Source: Pseudomonas sp. DC1.2 (lineage in GTDB: Bacteria > Pseudomonadota > Gammaproteobacteria > Pseudomonadales > Pseudomonadaceae). From it: a stretch of 64,000 bases of DNA. The notes below the pieces were generated by a model. The model worked only from the letters and a program-made list of their open reading frames with translations, was not told the origin of the DNA and did no database searches. The translations under genes were made by a program, and so were the position numbers. How positions within the stretch are numbered: the stretch's first letter is position 1; every line of letters starts with the position of its first letter. Below, in pieces: positions 27,498 through 38,317 of the stretch. The stretch is taken from NCBI RefSeq assembly GCF_034351645.1, contig NZ_CP133782.1:997001-1061000 (forward strand). Reading direction: 5' to 3'.

Positions 27498-28955
27498 TCA
27501 TTGCCCGGCCTGAGCGGTACGTTGCTCAGTGCCTGGGAACACGTTGCGTTTGCAGATTTTCGCTTCGACTTTTTGTGGCGCGGTGCCGGCTTCAGGACCC
27601 TGGACTTCGACGGCCAGCAAGTTCTGCGAAGCCCAGTCTTCATCGGTGCGCAACTCAAAGGCGAAACGACCGTCAGTGTCGGAGGTTTCAGGTTTTTCGA
27701 TCTTGATGTCCTCGTGGCGACCGTTCATGTACCAGAGGGTAGCTTGCAGGGTTTTCACCGAGGTGTCGGCGAACTGGATGTCGACCTGGTGATTGCTGTT
27801 TTGCAGGTTCAGGTTTTTGCTGTTGACCAGCAGTTCGTTTTTGCCGGGTTTAATCAGAGTGCTGCCGGTCATCTGTGCTTCCTTACCGTCGCAACCGTTG
27901 TCCAGTAGCGCCATCATTTGGCGGTAGATGGTTTCCTGATCGAGGCGATAGAGCGGCGAGAATTCCCAGACCAGAATCTTCGGCGGCTGTTTTTGGAATT
28001 CATCGCTGCCCAGGTATTGCAGCATCGAGCCTTCCAGGCCACCGCCGGGGAACGCTACGTTGAGGATGTCAGCACCGATGGCCTCTTCGAGGAAACCGGC
28101 GAAGTTGTAATTTTTGCCACTGTGGCTGGTGCCGACGAGGGTGATCTGCGGATTACCGGCGTCACTGAACAGATCGCCATCGGCCGCTTCGCCCTTGGGC
28201 TCGGTGGTGAATTGATCCATGTACTGGATCGCATAGCTGGTGCCACAGAGTTGACCGGCCATGTTGTGTAATGTTCCGGTTTTGCCCATGCGACCTGACT
28301 TGTGGCTCTCGAATTCGCGCTTGTGGATGTCGGCGAAGGCTGGCATTTGTTTGATTTTTTCGCCGACTATTTTCGCCGTGCGCTGGGCACCATAAGGCGT
28401 CCAGTGTTGGTCGCCGCGGAAGTAGAAGTCTTGCGCCGGCAAGGTGTCGGGCAGCGATTCGTTGGTCAGTGGCGACAGGTCCGGCACGGTGTAGCCCATG
28501 GCGGCGAAGCGTCCGAGCATGGTGGTGTAGTTCTTCAGCGCCTTTTCGAAATCGTACCGAGCTTTTTCTTCCGGGTTGAGCTTGTTACGGTTTACCAGGC
28601 CTCGGGTTGGCTGGTAAACGATCACCAGTTCCACGCCTTTGCTCTTGAACGCGTCGTGCAAGGCTTGCAGGCGTTTGTAGCCGGCCGGCGAGGTGTCGAA
28701 CTCGGTGCGCAGGTCCTCCTGAGTACGGAACAACCAGTCACCTTGGGCCTGCACCAGCGTCGTGAAGTTCTGCTGGTAGCGGGTGGTGTAGTTTTTCGCG
28801 TCGTGGGCCTGCGGGCACAGGTTGCAGCACGGCTCGGCGGCGAAGCTTGGCGCTTTAATTTCATCGTCGGCACGGGCACCGGCGCCGGCGCCGGCCGCGA
28901 GAATCCCCGCAGTCAGGGCCGACAGGCTGAGTAATTTGATCAAGTGTGGGTGCAT
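27498..28955 (-). CDS. algX: Alginate biosynthesis/O-acetyltransferase protein AlgX
   Basis: This 485-aa periplasmic protein has a signal peptide (cleavage near AGARADDE), an SGNH-like acetyltransferase domain with GDQHWTPYG (Asp/His) and [10 protein letters not shown] (Ser), and a C-terminal carbohydrate-binding module from about residue 350. It performs terminal O-acetylation of the polymer and is part of the periplasmic secretion complex. Cys pairs near residues 43-47 fit the known disulfides. Confidence 0.96.
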   Translation of the reverse strand: MHPHLIKLLSLSALTAGILAAGAGAGARADDEIKAPSFAAEPCCNLCPQAHDAKNYTTRYQQNFTTLVQAQGDWLFRTQEDLRTEFDTSPAGYKRLQALHDAFKSKGVELVIVYQPTRGLVNRNKLNPEEKARYDFEKALKNYTTMLGRFAAMGYTVPDLSPLTNESLPDTLPAQDFYFRGDQHWTPYGAQRTAKIVGEKIKQMPAFADIHKREFESHKSGRMGKTGTLHNMAGQLCGTSYAIQYMDQFTTEPKGEAADGDLFSDAGNPQITLVGTSHSGKNYNFAGFLEEAIGADILNVAFPGGGLEGSMLQYLGSDEFQKQPPKILVWEFSPLYRLDQETIYRQMMALLDNGCDGKEAQMTGSTLIKPGKNELLVNSKNLNLQNSNHQVDIQFADTSVKTLQATLWYMNGRHEDIKIEKPETSDTDGRFAFELRTDEDWASQNLLAVEVQGPEAGTAPQKVEAKICKRNVFPGTEQRTAQAGQ

Positions 28956-28965
28956 AAAATTATCC

Positions 28966-30537
28966 TCAGTCCTGCATTTCTGTCTGGCGTTCGACCGGGT
29001 CGATCAGCACGGCTTTCTGCTGGCGCACCAGCAGGTCGAGAATTTCATCCTGACGCTCGCCAAGAATTCCGTTGAAGCTGATGCCGCTGGATTTGGTCGG
29101 GGCGAGCATCGACACGCGATACAACTCGACGCTCAGCGGCGAGTCGATGGACAGCGGGCCGCTGCCGTTGCCGGCCAGTTCGCCGCCGACCACGATGAGC
29201 GATACCTGGGCGTCGAACGGGTCGAGTTCGATGTCACGGTCGGTGTCGCTTAAGTCTTTGATGTGGCCGTAGACGCCGGTCAGGCCGTTGGCCATGGCGA
29301 GGTTTTCGTAGAGTCGGATGTTCACGCTGTTACGAATCCGGATGCCGTGGCGTGTGTTGCTGATCACCTTGTTGCCCCACAGCAGGTTGTCGGCACTTTC
29401 GTAAAGGGTGATGCCGTCGGTGTGGTTCTTGTAGATCTCGTTGTAGGCGATCAGGTTGTTCACGCTGTTACGGTCGATCACCAGCCCCGAGAGGTGGTTG
29501 TCGTAGCTGCGGTTGTTGAAGATGAAACTGTCGTTGACCTCACGGGAAATGATGATCCCGTGCTTCTTCTTGGTCCCGTGAACGGTGTTGTCCGCAATGA
29601 TCAAACCGTGGGAACGGTCATGGGGGTCGATGCCGTAGACGATGTTGTCTTTGTAGGTGTTGCCCTTGACCACGAAGTCACGGGTTTCGTAGCAGTAGAA
29701 GCCGTACCACATGTCCGAGAACTCGGAGCCGACGATCCAGCCCGTCGGCTCAGGACGCTTGAGGACCTTGGCCATGTTTGGCGTGTACTGAGAAATACTC
29801 ACACCATACGACTTACTGTTGGCGTAGCCGAAACTGGTGATCTTGCTGTTGGCAATGTAGGTCTCGGTGCCGCCCCAGGACAGCAGGAACGGGCGGAATT
29901 CCTTCGGCGTCTTGAACAGCGCTGGGCCATTGTTCTTTTCGCTCCACCCGGTGATTTTGGTGTCACGCACAAACAACTGGCCGTCGTTGACCAGGAACGA
30001 ACCGGCCTCTTGGGACAGGCGCAATTCCTGGGTTTGTTTGTCGATTTCGAGAATGCCTTTGCGCCCGACCACGATTGGCAGCTTGGCCAGGAACACGCCC
30101 GGCGAGGTTTCGCTGATGTACTTCGGTTCTTTCCTGGCGAGGTCCTTGAGGTTCAGGTAACCGTCGTCGATGAAAATTGCCTGAGGGATACCGTGCTGAC
30201 GTACCACCCATTCGGCCATCTTGTTGTCGCCGCCGATGAAGTCCTTCAAGGCGTCTTCCTGCATCATCCGGCGCACGCTGATCTTGCCTGGATGGGTGCG
30301 CACGACTTTTGCGGCAATAGCTTCGGCGGTGTAGCCGGACAGGTCTGGCAGTTTCGGTGCGGCCAGCTCTAGCGGCGCGGTCGGCGCGCTGCTGACGGTG
30401 TAGGTCTTGGCCTGTTGCAGCTCCTTGGCCATTGTCACGGGTTTGGCTGTCGGTTCGGCAGTGGCGAAGGCGGCCGAGCTGGCCAGCAGCATCGCGCTGG
30501 CCAGCAAGGTGATCGAACCTCTCTTCGGATTGTTCAT
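28966..30537 (-). CDS. algG: Mannuronan C5-epimerase AlgG
   Basis: This 523-aa periplasmic right-handed beta-helix enzyme converts mannuronate to guluronate within the polymer. It has a signal peptide (ending AAFATAEP), repeated parallel beta-helix turns such as NLLWGNKVISNTRHGIRIRN, and the catalytic DPHD in YGIDPHDRSHG. I start it at 30537, where AAGGGAG lies at a proper distance; an upstream in-frame ATG at 30564 overlaps the end of algE and has no good site. Confidence 0.96.
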   Translation of the reverse strand: MNNPKRGSITLLASAMLLASSAAFATAEPTAKPVTMAKELQQAKTYTVSSAPTAPLELAAPKLPDLSGYTAEAIAAKVVRTHPGKISVRRMMQEDALKDFIGGDNKMAEWVVRQHGIPQAIFIDDGYLNLKDLARKEPKYISETSPGVFLAKLPIVVGRKGILEIDKQTQELRLSQEAGSFLVNDGQLFVRDTKITGWSEKNNGPALFKTPKEFRPFLLSWGGTETYIANSKITSFGYANSKSYGVSISQYTPNMAKVLKRPEPTGWIVGSEFSDMWYGFYCYETRDFVVKGNTYKDNIVYGIDPHDRSHGLIIADNTVHGTKKKHGIIISREVNDSFIFNNRSYDNHLSGLVIDRNSVNNLIAYNEIYKNHTDGITLYESADNLLWGNKVISNTRHGIRIRNSVNIRLYENLAMANGLTGVYGHIKDLSDTDRDIELDPFDAQVSLIVVGGELAGNGSGPLSIDSPLSVELYRVSMLAPTKSSGISFNGILGERQDEILDLLVRQQKAVLIDPVERQTEMQD

Positions 30538-30563
30538 GTCGGGCACTCCCTTCGCGGTTTGCA

Positions 30564-32048
30564 TCAGAAGCGCCAGATCACGTCGATGAACGCGCGGTGC
30601 ATGTAGGAATCGACCTGTTTGCCATAGGCATCGCCAGGCTTGAACACGCCGCCACGGAACCGCACCAGGGCCGAAGGCTCATCGATGGACTGGCTCAGCG
30701 CGGCAGGCAACAGGCCTTGCTTGAAGTATTTGGTGACCACCAAGTCCATTTCCTGGCCGAGGTCTGTCTTGCCATCTTCCAGTGGCAGGGAGGTGCTGGA
30801 GAGGATCGCGCCGGTGACGTCGTCGGTGTTGTTCTGCACCGCGTTGATGCCGTTGCTGCCGACTGGCTTGTTGCCGTCCACACGCCAGAACTTGTGGTAG
30901 ATCAGGCTGGCGTCGTATTCGTCGTTGAGCATCCACGAGCCGAACAGGGTCGCGGTTTGCATGTTGTTCATTTCGCCACGGAACGCTTCGCCAAAACGGT
31001 GAACCCGCGAGCGTGTACCGGTGTAAGTCGAGCGATTGCTTTGCAGGCCGTTCTGTTCGTATTCGGCGCTGGCGCGGGCATAGGCAGCACCGACTTGCCA
31101 TTGCGGATCGAGGCGCAGCCGCACGCCGACATCGGTAGCCCAGCCGTTGAGGTCTTCACCGCGTTTGGCTTCGGTCGGGCGGGTGCCGTCGGCGTTGAGC
31201 GCGTTGACCGTGTCGGTGTTGCCGCTCATGCCAGTGATGCTGCCCCAGTAGTTGACGGTGTTGCCGTTTCTCAAACGGTAGGCATCGCTGTCGGCGGTGA
31301 GGCCGAGCCAGGTCAGGTCGCCATTCTGTTTCTTGTCCAGCGAGTCGCCGGCTACGCCCGGTTCCGGGTAGTCGAGCTTGCCGTCATCGTGAGCGTGATG
31401 ACCGCGGATGCCGACCCAATTGCCCGGTGTCCATTGGTACGCCGCATCGGCGTAGGCGTGCAGCCGATCCTTGTCTTTTGGCGCCAGCTCTTTCAGGTCG
31501 GTGCGGTATTCGCTGAAGCGTTCGGCGACACCGACGTTGGCGCGCAGCAGGGTGGTGTCGAAGGTCCAGTTCAGGGCCTCGATGTTAGTGTCGCGCCATT
31601 GGCCGTCGTCATTGCGCAGGCGTTGGCGACCGAGCTTGAGCATCTCGCCAGGGTACGGCGTGAGGCCGCTGTAGCCGACCCAGAACTCGCGCATGGCCAA
31701 GTAGTTTTTCTTCGACGTGCGATCACCGCTGTTGGTGGTCTGGTTGACGTCGTCGGCCTGTTGCAGGGTGTCGGTTTCGATGATGTCGGTGGACGTCACG
31801 GCTTGACCCATGGCGTAAGCGCTCCACGCACCGCGTTCGCCGTAGACCCACGGGCGCAGGTCGAGGCCTAGGCCGTTGACGTCGCCGCCCTTGGCGGTGC
31901 CGAGGTCAGCGTCATCTTCGGACTGACCGGTGATTTTCACTTCCAGGCCGTAGTTCTTGGCATCGGTCATGGCCGCCAGGGTCGGGCACGACCACAGCAG
32001 CGCGAATGTCAGGCCAATACCGGCCTTAACGAAAGGATTGAGCATCAT
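30564..32048 (-). CDS. algE: Alginate outer-membrane porin AlgE
   Basis: This 494-aa outer-membrane beta-barrel has a signal peptide (cleavage after CPTLAA) and a C-terminal Phe (FIDVIWRF). Loops are rich in charged residues, including Arg/Lys that line the anionic-selective alginate pore. It exports alginate in partnership with the lipoprotein AlgK. Its ATG overlaps the algK stop (ATGA), so the two are translationally coupled; two consecutive ATGs occur at the start. Confidence 0.96.
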   Translation of the reverse strand: MMLNPFVKAGIGLTFALLWSCPTLAAMTDAKNYGLEVKITGQSEDDADLGTAKGGDVNGLGLDLRPWVYGERGAWSAYAMGQAVTSTDIIETDTLQQADDVNQTTNSGDRTSKKNYLAMREFWVGYSGLTPYPGEMLKLGRQRLRNDDGQWRDTNIEALNWTFDTTLLRANVGVAERFSEYRTDLKELAPKDKDRLHAYADAAYQWTPGNWVGIRGHHAHDDGKLDYPEPGVAGDSLDKKQNGDLTWLGLTADSDAYRLRNGNTVNYWGSITGMSGNTDTVNALNADGTRPTEAKRGEDLNGWATDVGVRLRLDPQWQVGAAYARASAEYEQNGLQSNRSTYTGTRSRVHRFGEAFRGEMNNMQTATLFGSWMLNDEYDASLIYHKFWRVDGNKPVGSNGINAVQNNTDDVTGAILSSTSLPLEDGKTDLGQEMDLVVTKYFKQGLLPAALSQSIDEPSALVRFRGGVFKPGDAYGKQVDSYMHRAFIDVIWRF

Positions 32049-33568
32049 AGGGATTCCTCGCCGTCTTCTTGCAGAGCGTGCATATCCAGCTTGTTCTGGC
32101 TCGATGCGCCACGAACGGCCTGTTCTTGTTTCAACAGGCGTTGGGCCTCGGCGAGCTGGGCAGGCGGCAGTTGGGCTTCTAGCGTTGTCGCAAGCTCGGT
32201 GGCTTGCGGGGTGTCCTGTGCCTTGGCCAACTGGCTGAAGACGTAAGCGTTGACAGGGTTTGGCTGGGTGCCCTTACCTTGGGAAAACAATTGGGCGATG
32301 GCGAAATCGGCGCTGTTCTGGCCGTTGCGCGCAGCGGTCAACAAGTGATCCAGGGCCTTTTGCGAGTAGACCTTGCCCAGGTATCCGCGGCGGTAAATCT
32401 GGCCGAGGTAGTAATCGGCGGCGACTTCGCGGCCCACGGCTTTCTGGAAGTGGGCTTCGGCGACCTTGGCGTCGGCCGGCACCCATTTGCCTTCGTAGTA
32501 GAGCTTGCCCAGCAACAGTTCGGCACGCGGCTGGTCGGCGGCGCGGCCGTTGTCCAGGTACTTCATCATCGTGTCGACGTCACCGAGTTCCGGGAAGTCG
32601 TAGAGCAATTGCGCCAGGCTGACCCAAGACGCTGGATAACCGGGGGCGATGTCTTCGAGTAGCGCCTGTGCGGTCTTCTCGTCTGGCTTGCCCAGGCTCG
32701 AGTCGCCCAGAATGCGAGCGACACTGTCCACTCGCTGCGCAGAAACGGTGCCGCGAGTGTGAGCGGCTTGCATCTGCTTGATCAGCGCAGCTTGCTGCTC
32801 GGTTTTGCCTTGTTTCTGGTAAACCGTGGCCAGTTCGACGTAGCAGATATCGGTGCTGTTCAACGCGGCTTTGCAGATGGAGTCGACTTCGTCCAGGTGC
32901 TGATCGTAAGTGCCTTGGGTGCGGTACAGCAGCACTTGGGCCAGACCCGCCTCTGGTTTGCCTTCGGCGCGCCATTTGCTGATTTGTTGCTGGGCGTTGA
33001 TGTTCGCGAAGCTGTGCGGGTATTGCAGGTACAGCATGGCCAGCGGGATCAGGGTGTTGCCTTCACCATTGGCCGAGGCCTTTTTCAGCAGGCCTTCGGC
33101 TTCGTGGTGCTCGGCTTCGGTTGAGCCGGGTTTGGCCACCAATAAACGGCCCAGTCGAGCCTGAGCCCGAGGCGAAGTGTCGGCGGCAGCGCGGTAAGTG
33201 GCTTCGGCCTGTTTGATTTGCGCTGGATCACGGCTATTGACCTGGATATCGGCCAACCCGACTTGCGCCTCGCTATAGCCCAGGTCTGCCAGTTGTTGGT
33301 AGTTCTGCGCAGCCAGCGCCGTGTCGCCGCGCTTGAGCGCTTCGTTGGCCAGGCGCTGGTCGGGCAGGCCGGCGCAACCGCTGAGGCTCACGGCCAAAGC
33401 AATTGCACAAAATGCATAACCCGTGTGGGAGCTAGCCTGCTCGCGATACCGGCGGCTGGGAGCATCAGGCAGAACGTGCCGGTCGGGCGCGACCTCGGCC
33501 CATCGCGAGTAGGCTCGCTCCCACAGGGACTGCGGCGCGGTGAGGATAGTTGGAGTCGTCACAGGCAT
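32045..33568 (-). CDS. algK: Alginate biosynthesis TPR lipoprotein AlgK, with a REPIN-encoded insertion in its signal region
   Basis: This is a 507-aa outer-membrane lipoprotein of Sel1/TPR-like repeats (for example [20 protein letters not shown] and [20 protein letters not shown]) that aids AlgE placement and stability. The lipobox is LSGC with Cys65, against a Cys near residue 28 in P. aeruginosa. The excess is explained by a 102-bp REPIN (33424-33525) read in frame as residues 15-49. Removing it leaves about 31 residues before Cys, a normal lipoprotein signal. No in-frame ATG, GTG or TTG exists inside the insert, so the long n-region must be translated or the protein is not made. Upstream GTCGAGGAC supports the start, nine bases after alg44. 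Confidence 0.93.
   Translation of the reverse strand: MPVTTPTILTAPQSLWERAYSRWAEVAPDRHVLPDAPSRRYREQASSHTGYAFCAIALAVSLSGCAGLPDQRLANEALKRGDTALAAQNYQQLADLGYSEAQVGLADIQVNSRDPAQIKQAEATYRAAADTSPRAQARLGRLLVAKPGSTEAEHHEAEGLLKKASANGEGNTLIPLAMLYLQYPHSFANINAQQQISKWRAEGKPEAGLAQVLLYRTQGTYDQHLDEVDSICKAALNSTDICYVELATVYQKQGKTEQQAALIKQMQAAHTRGTVSAQRVDSVARILGDSSLGKPDEKTAQALLEDIAPGYPASWVSLAQLLYDFPELGDVDTMMKYLDNGRAADQPRAELLLGKLYYEGKWVPADAKVAEAHFQKAVGREVAADYYLGQIYRRGYLGKVYSQKALDHLLTAARNGQNSADFAIAQLFSQGKGTQPNPVNAYVFSQLAKAQDTPQATELATTLEAQLPPAQLAEAQRLLKQEQAVRGASSQNKLDMHALQEDGEESL
33424..33525. repeat. REPIN (inverted REP pair) inside the algK coding region
   Basis: Left arm 33424-33447 and right arm 33502-33525 are inverted copies of the REP core (TGTGGGAG..., ...CTCCCACA, with TCGCGAT). 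The unit is 102 bp, exactly 34 codons, and keeps the algK frame open on the minus strand. REPINs are dispersed by the RAYT transposase and normally avoid coding DNA. No RAYT gene is in this window. Confidence 0.88.
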
Positions 33569-33577
33569 GTCCTCGAC

Positions 33578-34750
33578 TTAAAGACCGGCAGCCATGGCTT
33601 TGTCGATCAGCCAGTTCAGGTTCGGGCCACGATCACTGCTCACTTCCACCGGGCGTCCGGCCAAGTTGGTGTTCAGCGGCTCATCAGGCTTGATCTGGAC
33701 GCGAATATCGGAGGACAGGTCGGCGCTTTTCAGGCTGGTGCTGCTGACGATTTTGCCGGTGCGGGTCTGTTCTTCGCCGGCGATCTGAAAGCGTACCGGG
33801 GTCCCTGGGCGCACGTCGCCGAACTGGCGATAGGCGAAGCGTGCTTCAACATTGGCTTCGCTGTTACGCGGCACCAGTTGGAAGATCACGTCACCTTTGT
33901 TGGCGTACTGACCGTCGGCGACCAGTTGCTGGGCCACGGTGCAATCGCACGGCGACGTCAGGGTGCCGGTCATTTGCTTGCCGAACAGTTCTTCAACCTT
34001 GGCCGGTTGCAGTTGATCCTCGTCCAGGTGCCCCTTGAGCACATCGAGCATGCTGGTACTGAACGTTGCCAGCGGTGCGCCTTTGGCAGCGACGCCGTCG
34101 GCTTTGATCAGGCTTTGCACGGTGCCATCCCGGGGCATGGTGATGTTCATCCCCGGTACGCTGACGATGCCAGCCTGGGCATGGCTGACGAAGTACATGC
34201 CGTACACCGACTTGAAAATAAAACCGAACGCCGCGAGGCCGACGAGGAAGATCGCCAGGCTGAACGTCACGGCGCGCAGACGCCCGAACGGGGTCATGCC
34301 GTGGCCGCCATCCTTGACCTTGCGCGCCTTGGTGAAGTTGTCGCGCTGTAGCGTTGCCAGCACTTCCCCCATGCTGACGATGTCGCCGGCCAAATGGGAA
34401 GTGATCAGGTGACGCAGGGTTGAGATGTCTTGCGGTTCCAGGTTTTGGAACTGGCATCCGGTGCGACCGGTCTGGCGATCGTAGGAGCGGATCTGCAACT
34501 CCACATCCATCGCCAGGCCCAGGTTGTCGATGACAAATTGCAGGCGTGCTTTATGCACTTCACCGAGGGTCAGCGCTTTTTGGGTCCCGGCGTTGAAGCA
34601 CAGGCCACCGGCGGAGAGGTCTTCCACCCGCGCTTCAATGGGCGCGCCAGAGGTCCCGAAAAAGCGCAGTTTGGCCGGAATTTTCACACGGGCGTGTTGG
34701 CGCTGGGCTTCGGATTCATGCACTACGTTGGTGTTCACAGCAGTATTCAT
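33578..34750 (-). CDS. alg44: Alginate co-polymerase Alg44, c-di-GMP receptor
   Basis: This 390-aa inner-membrane protein has an N-terminal PilZ domain with the c-di-GMP residues in place: R17 and R21 in QRQHAR, then D44 and S46 in EDLSAGGL. A membrane helix follows at about 160-182 and a periplasmic HlyD-like region completes it. Binding of c-di-GMP activates polymerisation by Alg8. The start is an ATG and the gene lies 35 bp downstream of alg8. All residues known to matter in P. aeruginosa are conserved. Confidence 0.97.
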   Translation of the reverse strand: MNTAVNTNVVHESEAQRQHARVKIPAKLRFFGTSGAPIEARVEDLSAGGLCFNAGTQKALTLGEVHKARLQFVIDNLGLAMDVELQIRSYDRQTGRTGCQFQNLEPQDISTLRHLITSHLAGDIVSMGEVLATLQRDNFTKARKVKDGGHGMTPFGRLRAVTFSLAIFLVGLAAFGFIFKSVYGMYFVSHAQAGIVSVPGMNITMPRDGTVQSLIKADGVAAKGAPLATFSTSMLDVLKGHLDEDQLQPAKVEELFGKQMTGTLTSPCDCTVAQQLVADGQYANKGDVIFQLVPRNSEANVEARFAYRQFGDVRPGTPVRFQIAGEEQTRTGKIVSSTSLKSADLSSDIRVQIKPDEPLNTNLAGRPVEVSSDRGPNLNWLIDKAMAAGL

Positions 34751-34785
34751 AGGGGCTATTTCCTGGCTAATTCAATAAGGGGCAG

Positions 34786-36276
34786 TCAGACCATCAGCAG
34801 CAGCACGGCGACAAAAATGCTGCCGGCGGAGAAGGTCATGGTCCGAGACGACCAGGTGTTGAACCAACGTTGAAAGCTGGCGAGATCACGGGTCAATTTG
34901 GTGTCTTGTCGGGTCCAGGATTGTTGGTCGAGGCGGAAGAACACGTAGATCTTCACCAGCGCACCGACGATCTGGTTGTAATAGAGAATGGCCGGGTAAG
35001 CCGGGCCGATCCGGTGACCGGAGCAGGACAGCAGCAGCGTCAGAATGAGGCGGGTGATGCCGATCCACAGCAGGTAAACCAGGATGAATGCGGTGCCGTA
35101 TTTGAAGCTGGCGATGATCGCCACGGTCAGGCCCAGCAACGAGGTCCACATCGATACACGCTGGTCGAACAGCACCACCGAGGTGAACAAGCCGAGGCGT
35201 TTCATTCCCAGGCCCAGGGCGCGGGAGTTTTGGCGCAGGTTGTTGCCGTACCAGCGGAACATCAGCTTGCGGCTGGCCTTGATGAAGCTCTTTTCGGGCG
35301 GGTGTTCCACCGTGTGGATCGCGGCGTCCGGCACGTAGAAAGTGTCATAGCCCAAGCGCATCAGGCTGAACCAGCTCGATTTGTCATCACCGGTAAGGAA
35401 CTTGAAGCGGCCCAGGCGCCAGTGTTGCAGCGAGTCGCTTTCCACGTCAGCGATGAAATCCGGGTCGGTAACCACGCTGGCGCGAAACACTGACATGCGC
35501 CCGGTCATGGTCAGGACGCGTTTTGACAAGGCCATCGAACACATGTTGATGTGGCGCTGGGCGAAACGCAGCTTGTGCCATTCGCTCATGATGTAGCCGC
35601 CGCGTACTTCGCAGAATTCGTTGGTGGTGAGGCCGCCGACATTGCCGAACAGCTGGAACCACGGCACGGTCTTGAGCACAACGCCTTCAGCCAGCACGGT
35701 GTCGCCATCAATCACCGCCACCACGGCGCGGTCGTCCGGCAGGTGGCGGGAAATGGCGCGAAAACCATAGGCCAGGCCATCGCGTTTACCAGTGCCCGGA
35801 ATGCGCACGAAATCGAGCTTGACCCGGTCCGGCGGATTCATCCGCGCCCACAGGCTTTTCACCAGCAGCTCATCGGACATTTCGACGATGGAGCAGACCA
35901 TGGTGGCGGGCAGGCCACAGTCGATGGCTTCGCGAATCACCGAGCTGTAGACCTGGGCGGTGGTCAGGGCGTCGATGCGAAAACTGGTGACCATCAGATA
36001 CACATGGGACGGGTCTGCCGCGTTGCCCAGCTTGCGCACTTTGCGCCGCAGGTGTGGGTAGACCACGTACAGAAACAGCATGCCGCGCAGGAAATGCGTA
36101 GCGCCCATCGAGTAACGCCAGATCCCGATGAAGCCGATCAGGAAGATAAAGTCCTTCGACTCGGAGTCGAACGTCGTGGCAGGCAACACCATGGCGATGC
36201 CCATCAATAAACTGAGGTAAAACAGCCAACCGGCGGCCTGAAGTAGGCCGTGCTTTAGCCTGTGCATAATCTGCAT
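34786..36276 (-). CDS. alg8: Alginate polymerase Alg8 (family 2 glycosyltransferase)
   Basis: This 496-aa inner-membrane processive glycosyltransferase polymerises GDP-mannuronate. Two N-terminal helices precede a GT2 domain with the DxD pair D190/D192 (VIDGDT), the catalytic TGDD at 295-298, and an R/KxxxRW-like motif ending at W342. Several C-terminal helices then form the translocation channel. A second ATG three codons downstream (36267) could be the true start. It is separated from algD by about 100 bp containing a hairpin. Confidence 0.96.
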   Translation of the reverse strand: MQIMHRLKHGLLQAAGWLFYLSLLMGIAMVLPATTFDSESKDFIFLIGFIGIWRYSMGATHFLRGMLFLYVVYPHLRRKVRKLGNAADPSHVYLMVTSFRIDALTTAQVYSSVIREAIDCGLPATMVCSIVEMSDELLVKSLWARMNPPDRVKLDFVRIPGTGKRDGLAYGFRAISRHLPDDRAVVAVIDGDTVLAEGVVLKTVPWFQLFGNVGGLTTNEFCEVRGGYIMSEWHKLRFAQRHINMCSMALSKRVLTMTGRMSVFRASVVTDPDFIADVESDSLQHWRLGRFKFLTGDDKSSWFSLMRLGYDTFYVPDAAIHTVEHPPEKSFIKASRKLMFRWYGNNLRQNSRALGLGMKRLGLFTSVVLFDQRVSMWTSLLGLTVAIIASFKYGTAFILVYLLWIGITRLILTLLLSCSGHRIGPAYPAILYYNQIVGALVKIYVFFRLDQQSWTRQDTKLTRDLASFQRWFNTWSSRTMTFSAGSIFVAVLLLMV

Positions 36277-36335
36277 CCGTCTCGATCTCGGGCGAGCCTT
36301 TCAGGTGGCCCGATGGGGTTAAGGCAGGCGAAAGA

Positions 36336-36369
36336 CCGGTCGGGCTACCAGAAAGGCTTACCCGACCGG
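36336..36369 (-). terminator. Hairpin in the algD-alg8 spacer (attenuator-like)
   Basis: CCGGTCGGG (36336-36344) and CCCGACCGG (36361-36369) make a 9-bp perfect stem with a 16-base loop. On the minus strand it is followed by TCTTTCGCC, a weak T tract. It may limit read-through from algD into alg8 or stabilise the upstream message. Confidence 0.5.
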
Positions 36370-36378
36370 AAAACTGAC

Positions 36379-37695
36379 TTACCAGCAGATGCCTTCGGTC
36401 CGGCCACTCACGCTGGTGGCTTTGGACATGAAACCGACCAGGTCAACCACTTGCTTACCGTGTGGCGCTTGTTCCGCCAGCGCACGGAACTTCTCGTCAC
36501 GGTTGCCCAGGATGATGACGTCGGAGTTGTTGATGACTTCGTCGAAGTCGGCATTGAGCAGCGACGAAACGTGCGGAATTTTCGACTCGATGTAATCGCG
36601 GTTTGCGCCGTGAACGCGGGCATATTCGACGTTGCTGTCGTAGATGCTCAGGTCGTAACCCTTGCCGATCAGCATTTCTGCCAGATCCACCAGCGGGCTT
36701 TCACGCAGGTCGTCGGTGCCGGCCTTGAAGCTCAGGCCCAGGAGGGCGACTTTACGTTTGTCGTGGCTTTCGACGATGTCGAAGGCGTTCTGCACTTGCG
36801 ACACGTTGCTGCGCATCAGCGAGTTAAGCAGCGGCGCATCAACGTCAAGGGAGCCTGCGCGGAAGGTCAGGGCGCGAACGTCCTTGGGCAGGCACGAGCC
36901 GCCGAAGGCGAAGCCCGGACGCATGTAGTACTGCGACAGGTTCAGGGTTTTGTCCTGGCAGACCACTTCCATCACTTCGCGACCATCAACGCCGACAGCC
37001 TTGGCGATGTTGCCGATCTCGTTGGCGAAGGTCACCTTGGTGGCGTGCCACACGTTGCAGGTGTACTTGATCATTTCGGCGACCGCGATGTCCTTGCGGA
37101 TGATCGGCGCGTCGAGTTCTTCGTACAGCGCTTGCAGCACGTCGCCACTGGCGGTGTCGAACTCGCCGATGACGGTCATCGGTGGCAAATCGTAGTCGGC
37201 AATCGCGGTGCTTTCACGCAGGAATTCAGGGTTGACCGCCACGCCGAAGTCGACGCCGGCCTTCTTGCCGGAGCAGTCTTCGAGAATCGGGATCACGACG
37301 TTGGCGACGGTGCCCGGCAGCACGGTGCTGCGAACCACGATGGTGTGGCGGGAAGTCTTGTCACGCAGGACAAAACCGATCTCGCGGCACACGGCTTCGA
37401 TGTAGTTCAGTTCCAGATCGCCGTTCTTTTTGCTCGGTGTACCGACGCAGATCATCGACACGTCGGTGTCGCGAATCGCTTCTGCGAAGTGGGTGGTACC
37501 GCGCAGACGACCGGTCTCGATTCCCTTGGCCAAAAGCTCGCCGAGACCCGGTTCAACGATCGGCGATTTACCAGCGTTGATCATATCGATCTTGTCTTTG
37601 GCCACATCAACGCCGATGACGTCATGGCCACGTGCAGACAAGCAACCGGCACAGACTGCACCGACGTAACCCAAACCAAATATGCTGATGCGCAT
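36379..37695 (-). CDS. algD: GDP-mannose 6-dehydrogenase AlgD
   Basis: This 438-aa cytoplasmic NAD-dependent enzyme oxidises GDP-mannose to GDP-mannuronate, the committed step of alginate synthesis. It has the Rossmann motif GLGYVG at residues 7-12 and the catalytic Cys in FAFGGSCLPKD. I take the ATG at 37695, with AGAGG at proper spacing; an in-frame ATG at 37719 would add eight residues. It is the first gene of the twelve-gene operon and lies behind a long gene-free region (37.7-38.5 kb). Confidence 0.97.
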   Translation of the reverse strand: MRISIFGLGYVGAVCAGCLSARGHDVIGVDVAKDKIDMINAGKSPIVEPGLGELLAKGIETGRLRGTTHFAEAIRDTDVSMICVGTPSKKNGDLELNYIEAVCREIGFVLRDKTSRHTIVVRSTVLPGTVANVVIPILEDCSGKKAGVDFGVAVNPEFLRESTAIADYDLPPMTVIGEFDTASGDVLQALYEELDAPIIRKDIAVAEMIKYTCNVWHATKVTFANEIGNIAKAVGVDGREVMEVVCQDKTLNLSQYYMRPGFAFGGSCLPKDVRALTFRAGSLDVDAPLLNSLMRSNVSQVQNAFDIVESHDKRKVALLGLSFKAGTDDLRESPLVDLAEMLIGKGYDLSIYDSNVEYARVHGANRDYIESKIPHVSSLLNADFDEVINNSDVIILGNRDEKFRALAEQAPHGKQVVDLVGFMSKATSVSGRTEGICW

Positions 37696-38167
37696 CGTAT
37701 TTACCTCTGTATTTATCAAGCCATTAAATGGCTGGAGTTAAGGGTGTGCCGCGGGCCGAAGTTCACTCGCAAGTGTGCCTTACAGCCGAAAAAGTGCCGT
37801 GTGCAGGCAAGCTAAGTGTTGAGTGTCTAAGTAATGCACTCAAGGTGTGCGCAACGAGGCCTTGTTGTTATGACATGCCCTGTTATGCGGCCGATTCTCT
37901 GTTCTGAAGAAGCAGATACACAGACGGTTCGTACTCGATCCCCAGTATTTAGCCAGTAAAATCAAGCATTTCAATACTCAGATGAGCATTTTTATAGGGG
38001 CGCAGCCTTGGCCTTTTAGGGGATATCAATGGTGCCTATCTCCTGTCCTTTGGGTGTTTTGCAGATAAGTGCTCAACCGGTAGAAGTTAATATGACAACT
38101 TCGCTAGATGAGTCTCTTGTCTGTGTAAGTTATCTCGTACAAGCGCGTTGAGAATCGTTACCGGTGG

Positions 38168-38195
38168 TATGAGCGGTGCATTTGGACATAGTTCC
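38168..38195 (-). promoter_or_regulatory. Candidate AlgU (sigma-22) promoter for algD
   Basis: On the minus strand GGAACTA (38195-38189) is followed after 16 bases by TCATA (38172-38168), close to the AlgU consensus GAACTT-N16/17-TCtgA. It would give a leader of about 465 bases, comparable to the long algD leader known in P. aeruginosa. A second GAACTT at 37764-37759 lacks a good -10. Confidence 0.4.
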
Positions 38196-38317
38196 AGTCC
38201 GCTCATCACGATTTTTGAAAATGATTGAAATATTGATAAAGATGGCACTGCTTTCATATTGATAGCACTTTCGATTTGGCCCTTTGTTAATGGGCTAGTT
38301 ACCGAGTTGGATGGTTA

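Noticed and set aside
36262..37815. 517-aa plus-strand open frame opposite algD
   Set aside because: AlgD is certain on the other strand, and the frame runs through the algD upstream region with no protein-like features.
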